Below, one piece after another: positions 1-10,065 of a stretch of DNA of 64,000 nt (its first letter is position 1; every line of letters begins with the position of its first letter). The notes beneath the pieces are model-generated. The model saw only the letters and a program-made list of their open reading frames with translations, made no database searches and had not been told where the DNA came from. Both the position numbers and the translations under genes were made by a program. Location: positions 1,069,501-1,133,500 of the forward strand of contig NZ_CP046620.1 in the NCBI RefSeq assembly GCF_009931615.1, in the 5' to 3' direction. Origin of the DNA: Algicella marina (GTDB taxonomy: Bacteria; Pseudomonadota; Alphaproteobacteria; Rhodobacterales; Rhodobacteraceae).

Positions 1-465
1 CAGGCTATCCCGTCCCGCCTCGGCAGCGTTGCGGGCCGCGACGGCGTCGCCGAGCTGGGCACGAGCGGCCTCAAGCGCGGACTTCAGATCGCTGCGCGTC
101 TGGGCCACTTCCAGCAGGCTGGATTTCTGGGTTGAGATCGTCTCCATCGCGGCGGCGTAACGGTCCTCGTAGGCCGACAGGGCCGCGAGGAGTTCGTTGC
201 GTTCCTCCGTCAACGCGGCGATGCGCATCTCGTACGCTGTGCGCATGGAATTCTTGCCGTCGGTGGCGCTGGTGCCTTCGAGGGAGTTGAAAGTCAGCAG
301 CGCCGTCGCCGCTACGCTCCACACAAGCACGCCGCAGACAGCGGCACCGGCCAAAAGCTGCGCACTTCGGGAAAATTTCCTTGCGGGAGTGGTCGATGCC
401 TCTCCGCCGGACACAAAACTTTCCTGAAGCGCGGAACCCTGCGCCTGCCCTGAGTGTTCATTCAT
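1..465 (-). CDS. Partial coiled-coil inner-membrane protein, probably M23 peptidase with DUF5930-like N-terminus
   Basis: This gene runs off the left edge, so only the first 155 codons are present. The frame stays open from the ATG at 465 down to base 1. The product has a polar N-terminus of about 35 residues, one membrane segment at about residues 38-58, then a long Ala/Glu/Arg-rich coiled coil. In Rhodobacterales this layout is typical of M23-family metallopeptidases with an N-terminal DUF5930 region that act on periplasmic peptidoglycan. That assignment is an inference, because the catalytic domain lies outside the window. It is transcribed away from the DUF455 gene, which ends 153 bases upstream of this start. 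Any other membrane-anchored coiled-coil protein remains possible. Confidence 0.6.
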   Translation of the reverse strand, partial: MNEHSGQAQGSALQESFVSGGEASTTPARKFSRSAQLLAGAAVCGVLVWSVAATALLTFNSLEGTSATDGKNSMRTAYEMRIAALTEERNELLAALSAYEDRYAAAMETISTQKSSLLEVAQTRSDLKSALEAARAQLGDAVAARNAAEAGRDSL

Positions 466-618
466 AAGTTGTATTCACCCTTATGCATCGGTGCGCCACG
501 ATTAGTTCGTGGTCACGGTTTACCTGCCTTGCCTGGGCAGCAGTCGTAAATGAGGCGATGCTTTCGTGCAACATCCCGGAACAAGCTTTCGTGAGGGGTA
601 GGCGAAATCTTGCCTATT

Positions 619-1428
619 TTACTTTTCAGCGGCGAGCGGCCAGTAGAAATCCGGCGGCATTCCGGCCTCGGCGCGTTTCTCCACATTGAATGGCGGCTTC
701 AGGGCGCCATGGAAATATCGGCGGACGAGTTCGTGAAACCGGTCCTTTGGATCATGGTCGTGGCGGCCGCACAGGAAGTGAAACCACTTGCTGCCATAGG
801 CGACGTGGGCGACTTCCTCTGCGTAAATGATCTCCAGTGCAGCGACCGTCTCGGTGTCACCCGCTTTCGCAAAGAGGTCGATCATCCCAGGAGTGACGTC
901 GAGCCCACGCGCCTCCAGCACCATCGGCACAACAGCGAGGCGACCCTCTATGTCATCGGCGGTATCGGCGGCGGCCCGCCACATGCCGGCATGGGCGGGC
1001 AGGGCGCCGTAGTGGCTGCCGAGCGCTTCGAGCCTGTCTGCCAGCAGGTTGAAGTGTTTTGATTCCTCGTCTGCCGCCTTCACCCAGTCATCAGCGAAGC
1101 CGGGAGGCACGGGCACATCCGGAAAACGGGCGACCATGTCCCAGTGCAGGTCAACGGCGTTGAGTTCGATATGGGCGATGGCGTGGAGGATGGCGATACG
1201 GCCGGCCAGTGTGCCAGGGCGGCGACGCGGTACATCGCGCGGATCGAGCAGTTTCGGACTGTCAGGGCGCGCCGGGAATTCCGGCGGTGTGGCACGGCCG
1301 AGAGGCGGTGCCGCCCCAGCCTCGCGCAATTCCGCCCACGCTGCAGCATGGCGCCGCGAGAGGGCCGTTTTGGCGCGGGCGTCAGCGGTGCCCAGAACCT
1401 CACAGGCGGCGGCACGCAGACTTTCCAT
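619..1428 (-). CDS. DUF455 family ferritin-like protein
   Basis: This is a 269-residue protein of the DUF455 family, which has a ferritin-like four-helix fold. Candidate di-metal motifs are visible: a helix with HIELNAVDLHWD, then DEESKHF and AEEVAHV, both of the ExxH type seen in ferritin-like diiron proteins. No enzymatic reaction is established for the family that I can name. The start chosen is the ATG at 1428. It overlaps the stop codon of the upstream peroxiredoxin gene by one base (TAATG), which implies translational coupling and rules out the longer open frame. Pairing with a peroxiredoxin suggests a redox or metal-related role, which is inference. Confidence 0.85.
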   Translation of the reverse strand: MESLRAAACEVLGTADARAKTALSRRHAAAWAELREAGAAPPLGRATPPEFPARPDSPKLLDPRDVPRRRPGTLAGRIAILHAIAHIELNAVDLHWDMVARFPDVPVPPGFADDWVKAADEESKHFNLLADRLEALGSHYGALPAHAGMWRAAADTADDIEGRLAVVPMVLEARGLDVTPGMIDLFAKAGDTETVAALEIIYAEEVAHVAYGSKWFHFLCGRHDHDPKDRFHELVRRYFHGALKPPFNVEKRAEAGMPPDFYWPLAAEK

Positions 1429-1901
1429 TACAGCGACCTGACGGCTTCCAGCACTTCTTCGGCATGGCCTGGGACCTTCACCTTGCGCCAGATGCGGGCA
1501 ATTTTGCCGTCGGCGCCGATGAGGAAGGTCGACCGCTCGATGCCCATATGTGTCTTGCCATACATGGATTTTTCCTTCCAGACGCCATAGCGTTCGCAAA
1601 CGTCCCCATCCTCGTCCGAAAGGAGGGGAATACCGAGTTCGTGCTTGGCGACGAACCGGTCATGCTTTTTCACGCTATCTTTGGAGATGCCGAATATGAC
1701 AGCGCCGAGGGACTTGAACTCCGCCGCGAGAGATGTGAAGGCAACTGCTTCCCTGGTGCAGCCTGACGTGTCGTCGCGTGGGTAGAAGAACAGGACGACA
1801 GGCTGACCGCTGTGATCCGACAGGGACACAGTTTCGCCACCGTCGCGGGGCAGGGTGATGGCCGGTGGTGTATTGCCTTCTGCGAGTTCGGTGTCAGACA
1901 T
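1428..1901 (-). CDS. bcp: Thioredoxin-dependent peroxiredoxin, Bcp/PrxQ type
   Basis: This 157-residue cytosolic peroxiredoxin reduces hydrogen peroxide and organic hydroperoxides using thioredoxin. The peroxidatic site PRDDTSGCTRE is intact, with Cys48 following Thr45 in the family PxxxTxxC pattern. The ending KVPGHAEEVL is also typical of Bcp. Length matches the family. There is a second cysteine at 102, but not at the helix-2 position (five residues after Cys48) used as resolving residue in many PrxQ proteins. The start at 1901 was chosen because homologues begin just before the TPPAITLP strand; the open frame continues upstream without homology. It is the first gene of a two-gene operon with DUF455 and is divergent from the large AsmA-like gene. 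Confidence 0.93.
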   Translation of the reverse strand: MSDTELAEGNTPPAITLPRDGGETVSLSDHSGQPVVLFFYPRDDTSGCTREAVAFTSLAAEFKSLGAVIFGISKDSVKKHDRFVAKHELGIPLLSDEDGDVCERYGVWKEKSMYGKTHMGIERSTFLIGADGKIARIWRKVKVPGHAEEVLEAVRSL

Positions 1902-2027
1902 CTGCTGGGGTCCCCGTGGCTTTGGTAGGTATGATGCGCCTTTGGGATATGATGGAACGGCCGTAGAGGACAAGGGACGAGACGCGGTGGTGGCGGAATT
2001 GCCTGCAAAGACGCGGAGCGATGCAAC

Positions 2028-5000
2028 GTGAAACAGCTGTGGCGTTTCCCGGCGGATGAACCTGCGCCGCCTCCAAAGCGGCGACGGAGGCGCAAGCTGC
2101 CCCTTGGCCCGGCGCTGTGGCAGTTCTTTCTGCGCGAATCCTGTTCCGTTTTGGCAAAGGGGCTGAGCCTTGTTCTGTACCTTGCGCTGTTGTTCGTTCT
2201 GGCTGCGGATGGTGAGGAAATCTGGCTGCCGGAATTGCAGGCGCGGCTGGGCAACCGGACGGCAGAGGCGCGCGAAGGTGGCGGCGAGGCACCGGAAATT
2301 TCCATCGGCGGAATCGGGTTGAGCTATGGCGCCGAACAGGGCGCGGCCGGGGTGACGCTGAACGATGTCGAGGTCTCGCAGGGCGAGATGGTGGTGCATT
2401 TTCCGAAAGTGAAAACCTCCCTCGGGGTGGCGGCGGGACTACAGGGGCAGTTGCGGCCGAAGGATGTGCGGGTCGAGGGGGGAGCGCTGCGGTTCCGGCG
2501 GAGCACCGAGGGGTTTGCGGTGGCGGCGGGCAGCGATGCCGAGAGTTTCACCCCCCTGGTGACCGGTGGCGGCGTCGGGTCCGGGCTGGACGTTGCGGGC
2601 CTGCTGAAGGTTTTGGGCATGGTCAGCGGCAGGCCGATGCTGTCGGAACTGGACACTGTGGCCTTGCAGGACATCACCATCGCACTCACCGATCAGCGCA
2701 ATGGTGCGTCATGGGCGACCGAGGATGCGCGGGCGGATATCTCGCGCGACGGAAACCTGCTGCGGGCCAGCCTGCGGGCGCGCTTCGGCGCGGATACGGA
2801 AGAGCCTATGGACGTGGCGGTGCAGATGAGCGCGCCCGCAGATGGCGAAGGCGTTTCCGGCGTGCGGGTGGAACTGGAGAATGCGCGACCGGCAGACCTG
2901 GCCACCCAGTTCCGGGCGCTGGACTGGATGACGTTGCTCGACGCGCGGGCGACGGGGCATCTGGCGTTGGAATTCAACGCCGATGGCACTGTCGCGGCGC
3001 TGACCGGAACCCTATCGCTCGGCGCGGGGCAGGTGGTGCCGCCGGGCGGAGGTGCGATCGGGTTCGACGGTGCAAAGGGGTACTTCAGCTACGATCCCGC
3101 GGGTGACAGGATCACGGTCGACAGCCTCGAGGTTGCGACCGCCTTCGGGACGCTGACGGCCAATGGCTCCGTTTACCTTGATCGAGGTGCTGACGGCGCG
3201 GTCACGGTGCTGACGGCGCAGATGCAAGTGGGGGATCTGCGGTTGCAGGCACCGGACTTGCCGGTGCCGCTGGATCTCGGCAACGGCACGGTCATGGCGC
3301 GGGTGTTCGTTGACCCGTTCCGCATCGAGGTCGGTCGGGCCCAGTTTTCGGAAGGCCTTGCGGCATTGACGGCCTCCGGCCGGGTACGGCGCCGGGACGG
3401 GGCATGGGATATTGCCTTGGATGCCGATGTGGCTGAAGTGGCAAAGGCCCGGGTGCTGGAGATGTGGCCGGCAGAATTGCGGCCCGGCGTGCGCCGCTGG
3501 CTGTCCAACCATGTTCGTGCCGGGCTGCTGCAGAATGTATCTGCCCATGTGCGTGGTAGCGGCGACGCGCCGGACATCGCGGTTGGTTTCGATTTCGCCG
3601 ATGCAGAAGTTTCGATCCTGCACACGATGCCGCCGGTGACAGGGGGAGCAGGGCATATCCAGATTGCCGGCGACCGGCTGGACCTGACGCTGACGGCCGG
3701 GCGTACCAGCGGCGGAGCGGCGAGCCCGGGTGCGAAACAGATCGACCTTGCCGGCTCGCGCTTTGTAATTCCGGACTTCCGGGAGGAACCGGTACGTGGT
3801 CAGGCGGAGTTGACGGGCCGGGGTGAGATCGGTGCGCTGCTGGCGCTGATCGATCATCGGCCGCTGGGCATCCTTGAGCGGCTTGGATGGGATGCCGACA
3901 TGGCCGATGGGACGGCGGAGGTGACGGCGCGGCTGGAACTGCCGCTTATCCAGGACCTGCTGATCGAGGATGTCCTATACAATGCGGACGCGATGATGAC
4001 AGGTGTCCGCTCCGACGCGCTGGTACCGGGACGGGAGGTGGCCTCGGAGGCGCTGGCGCTTTCGGTGACACCGGAACGGGCGGAGGTTTCCGGACCAATC
4101 CGGTTGAGCGGCGTGCCGATGAACATAGCCTATCGTCGCGACCTGAACGGCAATCCGGGGGGGCAGGCGCGTGTGACGGGCGACATTGCTGTGACAAGGC
4201 CGAACCTTGCCGGTCTGGGGATCAATCTGCCGCAGGGTAGCCTTGGCGGCGAGGGCCGAGCGACGTTCACACTTGATCTGGCCGCGAACGCGGCACCTGC
4301 ATATAGCGTCGCTGCCGACCTGAACGGCGCGACGCTGGCGGTGCCGGCGCTGGGATGGCGGAAGGGTGCGGGCCGATCCGCGCATGTGAACCTCTCGGGC
4401 CGGTTGGGTGACAGCCCGACGGTCGAGAGCCTTGAGTTCAGCGGCCCCGATCTTGCGGCATCAGGCGTTCTGACTCTGACGGACGACGGGGTGGCGGAGG
4501 CGCGGTTCTCGCGCCTTGCCGTCGGAGGCTGGCTGGATGCGCCGACAGTCTGGCGGCCGGGCGCGGGTGGCGATGTCGTCGATGTCGCCGGTGGCACGCT
4601 GGACTTGCGGCACCTGCCGGAGTTTGGCCGCGGCGGCGGAAGTGGTGGCCAGGGGGATGACGTCGGGCTGAAGCTGACGCTCTCTCCGGACACGGTGCGC
4701 GTGACCGACAGCATCGCGCTGCGCGGATTTCGCGGCAAGCTGACCGGTGAGGATGGGGGCCGCGGCCGTTTCTCGGCACGAATTAACGGCGGTACTGAAG
4801 TGACGGGCGTGGTGCGCGACGGGGGTACGATCTATCTGCAGGCGCGCGATGGCGGGCAGGCGCTGGCTGACGCCGGTTTTATTGACAATGTGCGCGGCGG
4901 CACGCTGCGGGTCTCGTTGGAGCCGTTGGCGGGTGGGGTTTACGACGGCCGCTTCTCCCTGCAGGAGGCGCGGGCGGTGGATGCGCCGGTACTGGCAAAC

Positions 5001-5435
5001 CTGTTGGCAGTTTCGAACCTTTTCGGGATGGTGGACCGGCTGGCGGGCGAGGGGATCGGCTTCAACGATGCCCAGGGATGGTTCACGCTTTCCAAGGATT
5101 ACTTGACCGTGACCCGGGCGCGGGCCGTCGGGGCATCGCTAGGCGTGACGCTGTCCGGCAGCTATGAGATGGGCCGCGATGCGCTGAACATGGAGGGCGT
5201 GGTGACGCCAATGTATGCGTTGAACAGCCTGCCGGCCCGCATTCCGCTGCTGGGAAAATTGCTGGGTGGTGGGCGTGACGGCGAGGGATTGCTGGGGGCG
5301 AGTTTCCGTCTAACCGGCACGGCGGCGGAACCGGATGTGGCCGTCAATCCACTGTCTTTGCTGACGCCGGGTGCGGCGCGGGAACTGTTCATGACTCGAC
5401 CGGCGTTGCGACCGGCGGAGTCGCCGTTGCGATGA
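2028..5435 (+). CDS. YhdP/AsmA-like giant envelope protein (DUF3971/AsmA-like C-terminal)
   Basis: This 1135-residue protein has a basic, proline-rich N-terminus, one membrane anchor at about residues 44-60, and then about 1,050 residues of repetitive beta-strand sequence. That layout is typical of YhdP-like AsmA-superfamily proteins. In other Gram-negative bacteria such proteins bridge the periplasm and are implicated in phospholipid transport to the outer membrane. I see no enzymatic motif. The start is a GTG at 2028 preceded by GGAG at 2015-2018 with nine-base spacing. Its stop overlaps the queA start (ATGA), so both are probably on one transcript. The exact subfamily is inferred from size and architecture. 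Confidence 0.82.
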   Translation: MKQLWRFPADEPAPPPKRRRRRKLPLGPALWQFFLRESCSVLAKGLSLVLYLALLFVLAADGEEIWLPELQARLGNRTAEAREGGGEAPEISIGGIGLSYGAEQGAAGVTLNDVEVSQGEMVVHFPKVKTSLGVAAGLQGQLRPKDVRVEGGALRFRRSTEGFAVAAGSDAESFTPLVTGGGVGSGLDVAGLLKVLGMVSGRPMLSELDTVALQDITIALTDQRNGASWATEDARADISRDGNLLRASLRARFGADTEEPMDVAVQMSAPADGEGVSGVRVELENARPADLATQFRALDWMTLLDARATGHLALEFNADGTVAALTGTLSLGAGQVVPPGGGAIGFDGAKGYFSYDPAGDRITVDSLEVATAFGTLTANGSVYLDRGADGAVTVLTAQMQVGDLRLQAPDLPVPLDLGNGTVMARVFVDPFRIEVGRAQFSEGLAALTASGRVRRRDGAWDIALDADVAEVAKARVLEMWPAELRPGVRRWLSNHVRAGLLQNVSAHVRGSGDAPDIAVGFDFADAEVSILHTMPPVTGGAGHIQIAGDRLDLTLTAGRTSGGAASPGAKQIDLAGSRFVIPDFREEPVRGQAELTGRGEIGALLALIDHRPLGILERLGWDADMADGTAEVTARLELPLIQDLLIEDVLYNADAMMTGVRSDALVPGREVASEALALSVTPERAEVSGPIRLSGVPMNIAYRRDLNGNPGGQARVTGDIAVTRPNLAGLGINLPQGSLGGEGRATFTLDLAANAAPAYSVAADLNGATLAVPALGWRKGAGRSAHVNLSGRLGDSPTVESLEFSGPDLAASGVLTLTDDGVAEARFSRLAVGGWLDAPTVWRPGAGGDVVDVAGGTLDLRHLPEFGRGGGSGGQGDDVGLKLTLSPDTVRVTDSIALRGFRGKLTGEDGGRGRFSARINGGTEVTGVVRDGGTIYLQARDGGQALADAGFIDNVRGGTLRVSLEPLAGGVYDGRFSLQEARAVDAPVLANLLAVSNLFGMVDRLAGEGIGFNDAQGWFTLSKDYLTVTRARAVGASLGVTLSGSYEMGRDALNMEGVVTPMYALNSLPARIPLLGKLLGGGRDGEGLLGASFRLTGTAAEPDVAVNPLSLLTPGAARELFMTRPALRPAESPLR

Positions 5436-6496
5436 CGGAGCGTCTTTCCGACTACGATTTCGCTCTGCCGGAGGAGTTGATCGCGTTGCGTCCGGCGCGG
5501 CCACGGCCATCCTCGCGGTTGCTGGTGGCCGGACCCGAGGGAATTTCGGACCGCGTTTTCAGCGCGTTGCCCGAACTGCTGCGGGCTGGCGATATGCTTG
5601 TCTTCAATGACACGCGCGTGATTCCCGGACGGCTGCGCGGATTGCGCACGAGAGAGACCAGGCACGGCAGTGGCGAGGCAGCCATCGAGGTGACGCTGCT
5701 GGCGCCGGGGCAGCCGGGCGAATGGCAGGTGCTGGCCAAGCCGGCGAAACGGCTGGCGCCCGGAGATGTGATCCGGTTCGGGGAGGGGTTGTCAGCGGAG
5801 GTGTTGGCCAAGGGTGAAGCTGGAGAGGTGAGCCTGCGGTTCAACGTGGACGGCGATGCGCTGGATGCGGCGCTGGACCGGGTGGGCGAAATGCCGCTGC
5901 CGCCGTATATCGCCGCGCGGCGGGCGGCGGACGTGGAAGACCGGGAAGACTACCAGACAGTGTTCGCACGTGTTCGCGGCGCGGTCGCGGCGCCCACGGC
6001 ATCGCTGCATTTCGATGAGGCCCTGCTGGATGAGCTGGAAGCCGGGGGAGTACTGAATGCGCGGGTCACGCTGCATGTCGGCGCGGGAACGTTCCTGCCG
6101 GTGAAGAGCGACGACATCTCGCAGCACAGAATGCACAGCGAGTGGGGCGCGGTGAGCGCGGAGGCCGCGGCGGCAATTCTGGCGGCAAAGACGGCTGGCG
6201 GGCGGATCATTCCGGTGGGGACGACGGCCTTGCGTCTGATCGAGACGGCTGCGGCCGCGCCGGGCGGGTTCGGAGCCTGGAGCGGGGACACGGACATCTT
6301 CATCCGGCCCGGATTTCATTTCGCAATCACCGATGGGTTGATCACGAACTTCCACCTGCCGAAATCCACCCTGATGATGCTGGTGTCGGCCCTGATGGGC
6401 AGGGAGCGCATCCGCGACATCTACGCGCACGCTATCGCCGAAAATTATCGTTTCTTTTCATACGGCGACAGTTCGCTGCTTTTGCCGAGAGGCTGA
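5432..6496 (+). CDS. queA: tRNA preQ1(34) S-adenosylmethionine ribosyltransferase-isomerase
   Basis: QueA transfers and isomerises the ribosyl part of S-adenosylmethionine onto preQ1 at the wobble base of tRNAs, giving epoxyqueuosine. The 354-residue product matches the usual length. Family motifs are clear: [18 protein letters not shown] at the start, the [11 protein letters not shown] stretch, DREDYQTVF, a TASLHFDE segment, [11 protein letters not shown], and [16 protein letters not shown] with SYGDSSLLL near the end. The ATG overlaps the stop of the preceding AsmA-like gene by four bases. Other queuosine genes are not in the window. Confidence 0.96.
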   Translation: MTERLSDYDFALPEELIALRPARPRPSSRLLVAGPEGISDRVFSALPELLRAGDMLVFNDTRVIPGRLRGLRTRETRHGSGEAAIEVTLLAPGQPGEWQVLAKPAKRLAPGDVIRFGEGLSAEVLAKGEAGEVSLRFNVDGDALDAALDRVGEMPLPPYIAARRAADVEDREDYQTVFARVRGAVAAPTASLHFDEALLDELEAGGVLNARVTLHVGAGTFLPVKSDDISQHRMHSEWGAVSAEAAAAILAAKTAGGRIIPVGTTALRLIETAAAAPGGFGAWSGDTDIFIRPGFHFAITDGLITNFHLPKSTLMMLVSALMGRERIRDIYAHAIAENYRFFSYGDSSLLLPRG

Positions 6497-6572
6497 AAAC
6501 GACTGGCACCTGTCGCTATGCGCAGATAGCCAATGGCCGAATCCACCTAAAGCGGCCCGGAAGGGAAGTTCG

Positions 6573-7868
6573 ATGCTGTTTGTACTTAAGAATTCGTGGG
6601 CACTGCTGCTGGGACTGATGCTGCTGATGATCGGCAACGGGTTGCAGGGTACGGTGCTGGGTTTGCGTGGTTCAATTGAGGGCTATAGCGCGGCCACGAT
6701 GTCCTATGTGATGTCGGGCTATTTCGTCGGCTTCCTGCTGGGTTCCCGTCTGGCGCCGCTGATGATCCGCCGTGTCGGACATGTGCGGGTGTTCGCTGCG
6801 CTGGCTTCCCTGATCTCCGCTGCGTTCCTGATCTACGCGGCAGCGCCGCATCCCGTGGTCTGGGCGGCGATGCGCCTGCTGGTGGGGCTGTGCTTTTCCG
6901 GTGTGTACGTGGTGACGGAAAGCTGGCTGAACGACAAGGCGACGAACGAGACCCGGGGGCAGGCACTTTCGCTTTACCTTATCGTGCAGATGGTCGGAAT
7001 TATCAGTGCGCAGGCGATTGCCAACTTTGCCGACGCGGGCGGCTATATGCTGTTCGTCATTATGTCAGTGCTCGTGAGCATCGCCTTTGCGCCTATTCTC
7101 CTCTCGGCCAGCCCCGCGCCAGTGTTTCAGACGACCAAGCCGATGAGCCTGATCGAGCTGTACCATGCCTCGCCGCTTGGGGTGGTGAGTACGTTCCTGC
7201 TCGGCGGCGTTTTCGCGGGAATGTTCGGCATGGCCTCCGTTTTCGGTACGGAGGCCGGGCTAAGCGTGCCGGAAGTGACGCTGTTCATCTCCATGTTCTA
7301 CGTCGGCGGTATGGCGTTGCAGTTTCCGCTGGGCTGGGTTTCGGACAGGATGGACCGGCGCTGGCTGATCTTCGGCACGACAGTCTTTGCCGTGATCTCG
7401 ATGCTGATGGCGCTGCCGTTTATCGGATATTCAAGCACGTTGCTGGTGTTGGCCTTCATCATTGGCGGTTGCGCCAACCCGCTGTATTCGCTGGTGATCG
7501 CCTATACCAACGATTTTCTCGAGAGCGACGACATGGCGGCGGCTTCCGGGGGGCTGCTGTTTGTAAACGGGCTTGGGGCGATAAGCGGGCCGCTGGTGAT
7601 CGGCTGGGCGATGAATTATTTCGGGCCCTACGCGTATTTCGGCTATATTGCCTTGCTTTTTGCGCTGATTGCGGCCTATGCGGCCTATCGGATGACGCAG
7701 CGGCCGGCGCCGAACGTGGAGGATACGGCAACCTACACTGCCATCCTGCCGCAGGCATCGCCCGTGGCCATGGAGGTGGCCCAGAACTACGCCGCTGATC
7801 AGGCCAGAAGTGACGATGATGTGACACATGACATTCCGGAAAGAAAAAGTGACTTTCCGGCACGGTAG
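6573..7868 (+). CDS. MFS transporter, YcaD-like
   Basis: This 431-residue integral membrane protein has about twelve hydrophobic segments and a central cytoplasmic loop, the layout of the major facilitator superfamily. The stretch SGYFVGFLLGSRLAPLMIRRVGHVRVF is a good match to the superfamily loop 2-3 signature (cut here only in prose, as a conserved G-R-G/D-type loop). A repeat of this kind, GWVSDRMDRRWLIF, occurs after segment 8, as expected. A polar tail of about 40 residues follows the last segment. Homologues resembling YcaD are common in Rhodobacterales; the substrate is unknown. It begins 76 bases after queA with a purine-rich ribosome-binding site (AAGGGAAG). Confidence 0.85.
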   Translation: MLFVLKNSWALLLGLMLLMIGNGLQGTVLGLRGSIEGYSAATMSYVMSGYFVGFLLGSRLAPLMIRRVGHVRVFAALASLISAAFLIYAAAPHPVVWAAMRLLVGLCFSGVYVVTESWLNDKATNETRGQALSLYLIVQMVGIISAQAIANFADAGGYMLFVIMSVLVSIAFAPILLSASPAPVFQTTKPMSLIELYHASPLGVVSTFLLGGVFAGMFGMASVFGTEAGLSVPEVTLFISMFYVGGMALQFPLGWVSDRMDRRWLIFGTTVFAVISMLMALPFIGYSSTLLVLAFIIGGCANPLYSLVIAYTNDFLESDDMAAASGGLLFVNGLGAISGPLVIGWAMNYFGPYAYFGYIALLFALIAAYAAYRMTQRPAPNVEDTATYTAILPQASPVAMEVAQNYAADQARSDDDVTHDIPERKSDFPAR

Positions 7869-7915
7869 GATTGCTGCACGGTTTTTAGGCAGGCATCTGA
7901 CTGGAGGTAACTAAG

Positions 7916-8485
7916 ATGCGTATTGAGGCACGAGAGATTATCGATTTCTGGATGAACGAAGTGGGGCCGGAGCGGTGGTACAAATCGTCGGATGCCCTGG
8001 ACGCGGAAATCCGCACCCGGTTCGAGAGCCACTGGCAGGATGCGATGGCAGGAAAGGCGCAGGGCTGGCAATGTGCGCCGGAGTGCACGCTGGCGCTGCT
8101 GATCCTGTTGGACCAGATGCCACGCAACATGTTCCGGGGAACGGACAGAGCCTTTGCCAGCGACAGGACGGCGCTGAAACTGGCGAAGAAGGCTATCAAG
8201 GCCGGGCACGACCTCAAGACCGGCCTGCCGGAGCGGCAGTTCTACTACCTGCCGCTGGAGCACTCCGAGAACCTTATGGACCAGGAACAGGGGGTGCGGC
8301 TGATCGCGCGTAACCTCGAGAGTGACGAAAACCTGCTTCATGCGCGCGTGCACCGTGAGGTGATCCGCGAATTCGGGCGTTTTCCGTATCGCAACGACGC
8401 GCTGGGCCGGAAGACGACGGAGGCGGAGGCTGCGTATCTCGCCGATGGTGGTTACCAGATGACGATGCGCAAGATTGCCGCCTAG
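7916..8485 (+). CDS. DUF924 family protein
   Basis: This 189-residue protein matches the bacterial DUF924 family. Characteristic stretches are IDFWMNEVGPERWYK near the start, LALLILLDQMPRNMFRGT in the middle and FYYLPLEHSENL followed by HREVIREFGRFPYRN. The family is predicted to be all-helical with a TPR-like fold and has no established biochemical function. The start has a strong GGAGGT site nine bases upstream. It follows the MFS gene by 47 bases and may be read with it. There are no membrane or export signals. Confidence 0.9.
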   Translation: MRIEAREIIDFWMNEVGPERWYKSSDALDAEIRTRFESHWQDAMAGKAQGWQCAPECTLALLILLDQMPRNMFRGTDRAFASDRTALKLAKKAIKAGHDLKTGLPERQFYYLPLEHSENLMDQEQGVRLIARNLESDENLLHARVHREVIREFGRFPYRNDALGRKTTEAEAAYLADGGYQMTMRKIAA

Positions 8486-8506
8486 CCAATTAAGGATCGG
8501 CGATGC

Positions 8507-8538
8507 TATAATGTTGAGAATGGTTTAACGCTAAACCA
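8507..8538 (+). promoter_or_regulatory. lpdA promoter -10 element and overlapping inverted repeat
   Basis: A perfect -10 hexamer TATAAT lies at 8507-8512; I see no good -35 at the right distance. At 8521-8538 there is an 18-base dyad, TGGTTTA-acgc-TAAACCA, with perfect seven-base arms. It sits where transcription should begin or just after, so it would suit a repressor operator. The regulator is not identifiable from the window. Confidence 0.5.
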
Positions 8539-8561
8539 AATTCATCTGAGGAGCATTGCCG

Positions 8562-9959
8562 ATGTCTGCCAAATCCTTCGACCTGATCGTGATCGGTGCC
8601 GGCCCCGGTGGCTACGTTGCCGCCATTCGTGGCGCACAGCTTGGCCTGAACGTTGCCGTGGTTGAACGTGAGCATGTCGGCGGCATCTGCTTGAATTGGG
8701 GATGTATTCCGACGAAGGCTCTGCTTCGGTCGTCGGAAGTGTTCCATCTGATGCACCGTGCGAAGGAATTCGGGCTGAAGGCCGAGGGTGTGGATTTCGA
8801 CTTCGAAGCAGTCGTCACCCGGTCTCGTGACGTGGCGAAACAGCTCGCCGGCGGCGTGGGCCATCTGCTCAAGAAAAACAAGGTGACGGTGATCATGGGC
8901 GAGGCGACGCTGCCGGCCAAGGGCAAGGTTGCGGTCAAGACCGAGAAAGGCAGCGAGGAGCTTACAGCCAAGAGCATCGTCGTGGCCACTGGCGCGCGGG
9001 CGCGGGAACTGCCCGGGCTCGAGGCGGATGGTGATCTCGTCTGGACATACAAGCATGCTCTGCAACCGCCACGGATGCCGAAGAAGCTGCTGGTCATCGG
9101 TTCCGGTGCCATCGGTATCGAATTTGCCAGTTTCTACAATACGTTGGGCGCTGACACCACTGTGGTGGAAGTCATGGACCGCGTTCTGCCGGTGGAAGAC
9201 GCCGAGATTTCCGCTTTCGCCAAGAAGCAATTCACCAAGCAGGGCATGAAGATCATGGAAAAAGCCATGGTCAAGCAACTGGATCGGGGCAAGGGCAAGG
9301 TGACGGCCCATGTCGAGACCGGCGGCAAGGTTGAAAAGCTGGAGTTCGATTCCGTGATTTCCGCAGTCGGCATTGTCGGCAATGTCGAAGGCCTGGGCCT
9401 GGAAGAACTGGGCGTGAAAATCGACCGGAGCCATGTGATCACGGACGAGTTTTGCCGCACCGGCGTCGATGGCCTGTTTGCTATCGGCGATATTGCCGGC
9501 GCCCCGTGGCTGGCGCACAAGGCGAGCCATGAAGGGGTGATGGTTGCGGAGCTGATCGCCGGCAAGAACAAGGTGCATCCGATCAAACCCGAAAGCATCG
9601 CAGGCTGCACCTACTGTCATCCGCAGGTAGCCTCCGTGGGCTTCACCGAGGCGAAGGCGAAAGAAAAGGGTTACGAGATCAAGGTTGGCCGGTTCCCGTT
9701 CATCGGTAACGGCAAGGCGATTGCGCTTGGCGAGCCAGAGGGCATGATCAAGACGGTCTTCGACGCCAAGACCGGAGAGTTGCTGGGTGCGCATATGGTT
9801 GGCGCCGAGGTGACGGAACTTATTCAGGGCTATGTCGTCGGGCGGCAGCTTGAGACAACGGAAGAGGACCTGATGGAGACGGTTTTCCCGCACCCGACGC
9901 TTTCTGAAATGATGCACGAGAGCGTGCTCGATGCCTACGGCAAAGCCTTGCATTTCTGA
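8562..9959 (+). CDS. lpdA: Dihydrolipoyl dehydrogenase (E3)
   Basis: E3 reoxidises dihydrolipoyl groups of 2-oxoacid dehydrogenase and glycine-cleavage complexes, using FAD and NAD. The 465-residue protein has the N-terminal FAD motif IGAGPGGYVAAIRGAQLG, the redox disulfide GGICLNWGCIPTKALL (Cys43 and Cys48), a second nucleotide-binding motif GSGAIGIEFASF, and the C-terminal catalytic HPTLSEMMHE. There is no fused lipoyl domain. The start is the ATG at 8562 with GAGGAG at 8548-8553; a TTG two codons earlier is less likely. No E1 or E2 genes are adjacent, but lipA lies about 3 kb downstream. Confidence 0.97.
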   Translation: MSAKSFDLIVIGAGPGGYVAAIRGAQLGLNVAVVEREHVGGICLNWGCIPTKALLRSSEVFHLMHRAKEFGLKAEGVDFDFEAVVTRSRDVAKQLAGGVGHLLKKNKVTVIMGEATLPAKGKVAVKTEKGSEELTAKSIVVATGARARELPGLEADGDLVWTYKHALQPPRMPKKLLVIGSGAIGIEFASFYNTLGADTTVVEVMDRVLPVEDAEISAFAKKQFTKQGMKIMEKAMVKQLDRGKGKVTAHVETGGKVEKLEFDSVISAVGIVGNVEGLGLEELGVKIDRSHVITDEFCRTGVDGLFAIGDIAGAPWLAHKASHEGVMVAELIAGKNKVHPIKPESIAGCTYCHPQVASVGFTEAKAKEKGYEIKVGRFPFIGNGKAIALGEPEGMIKTVFDAKTGELLGAHMVGAEVTELIQGYVVGRQLETTEEDLMETVFPHPTLSEMMHESVLDAYGKALHF

Positions 9960-10000
9960 GCTGGTTGGGTGATCGGTGCGCCACAGGCAAACTGATCGAA

Positions 10001-10037
10001 GCAAAGGCCGGAGCGCGAAATGAGCTCCGGCCTTTGC
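10001..10037. terminator. Strong bidirectional hairpin between convergent lpdA and chemoreceptor gene
   Basis: Perfect 14-base arms, GCAAAGGCCGGAGC at 10001-10014 and its complement at 10024-10037, enclose a nine-base loop. It lies between two genes that end toward each other, so it can terminate both. The T-run is short (TTT inside the arm). Confidence 0.8.
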
Positions 10038-10065
10038 TGTTGACGGGATCAGTCGGGGGGCTGAC

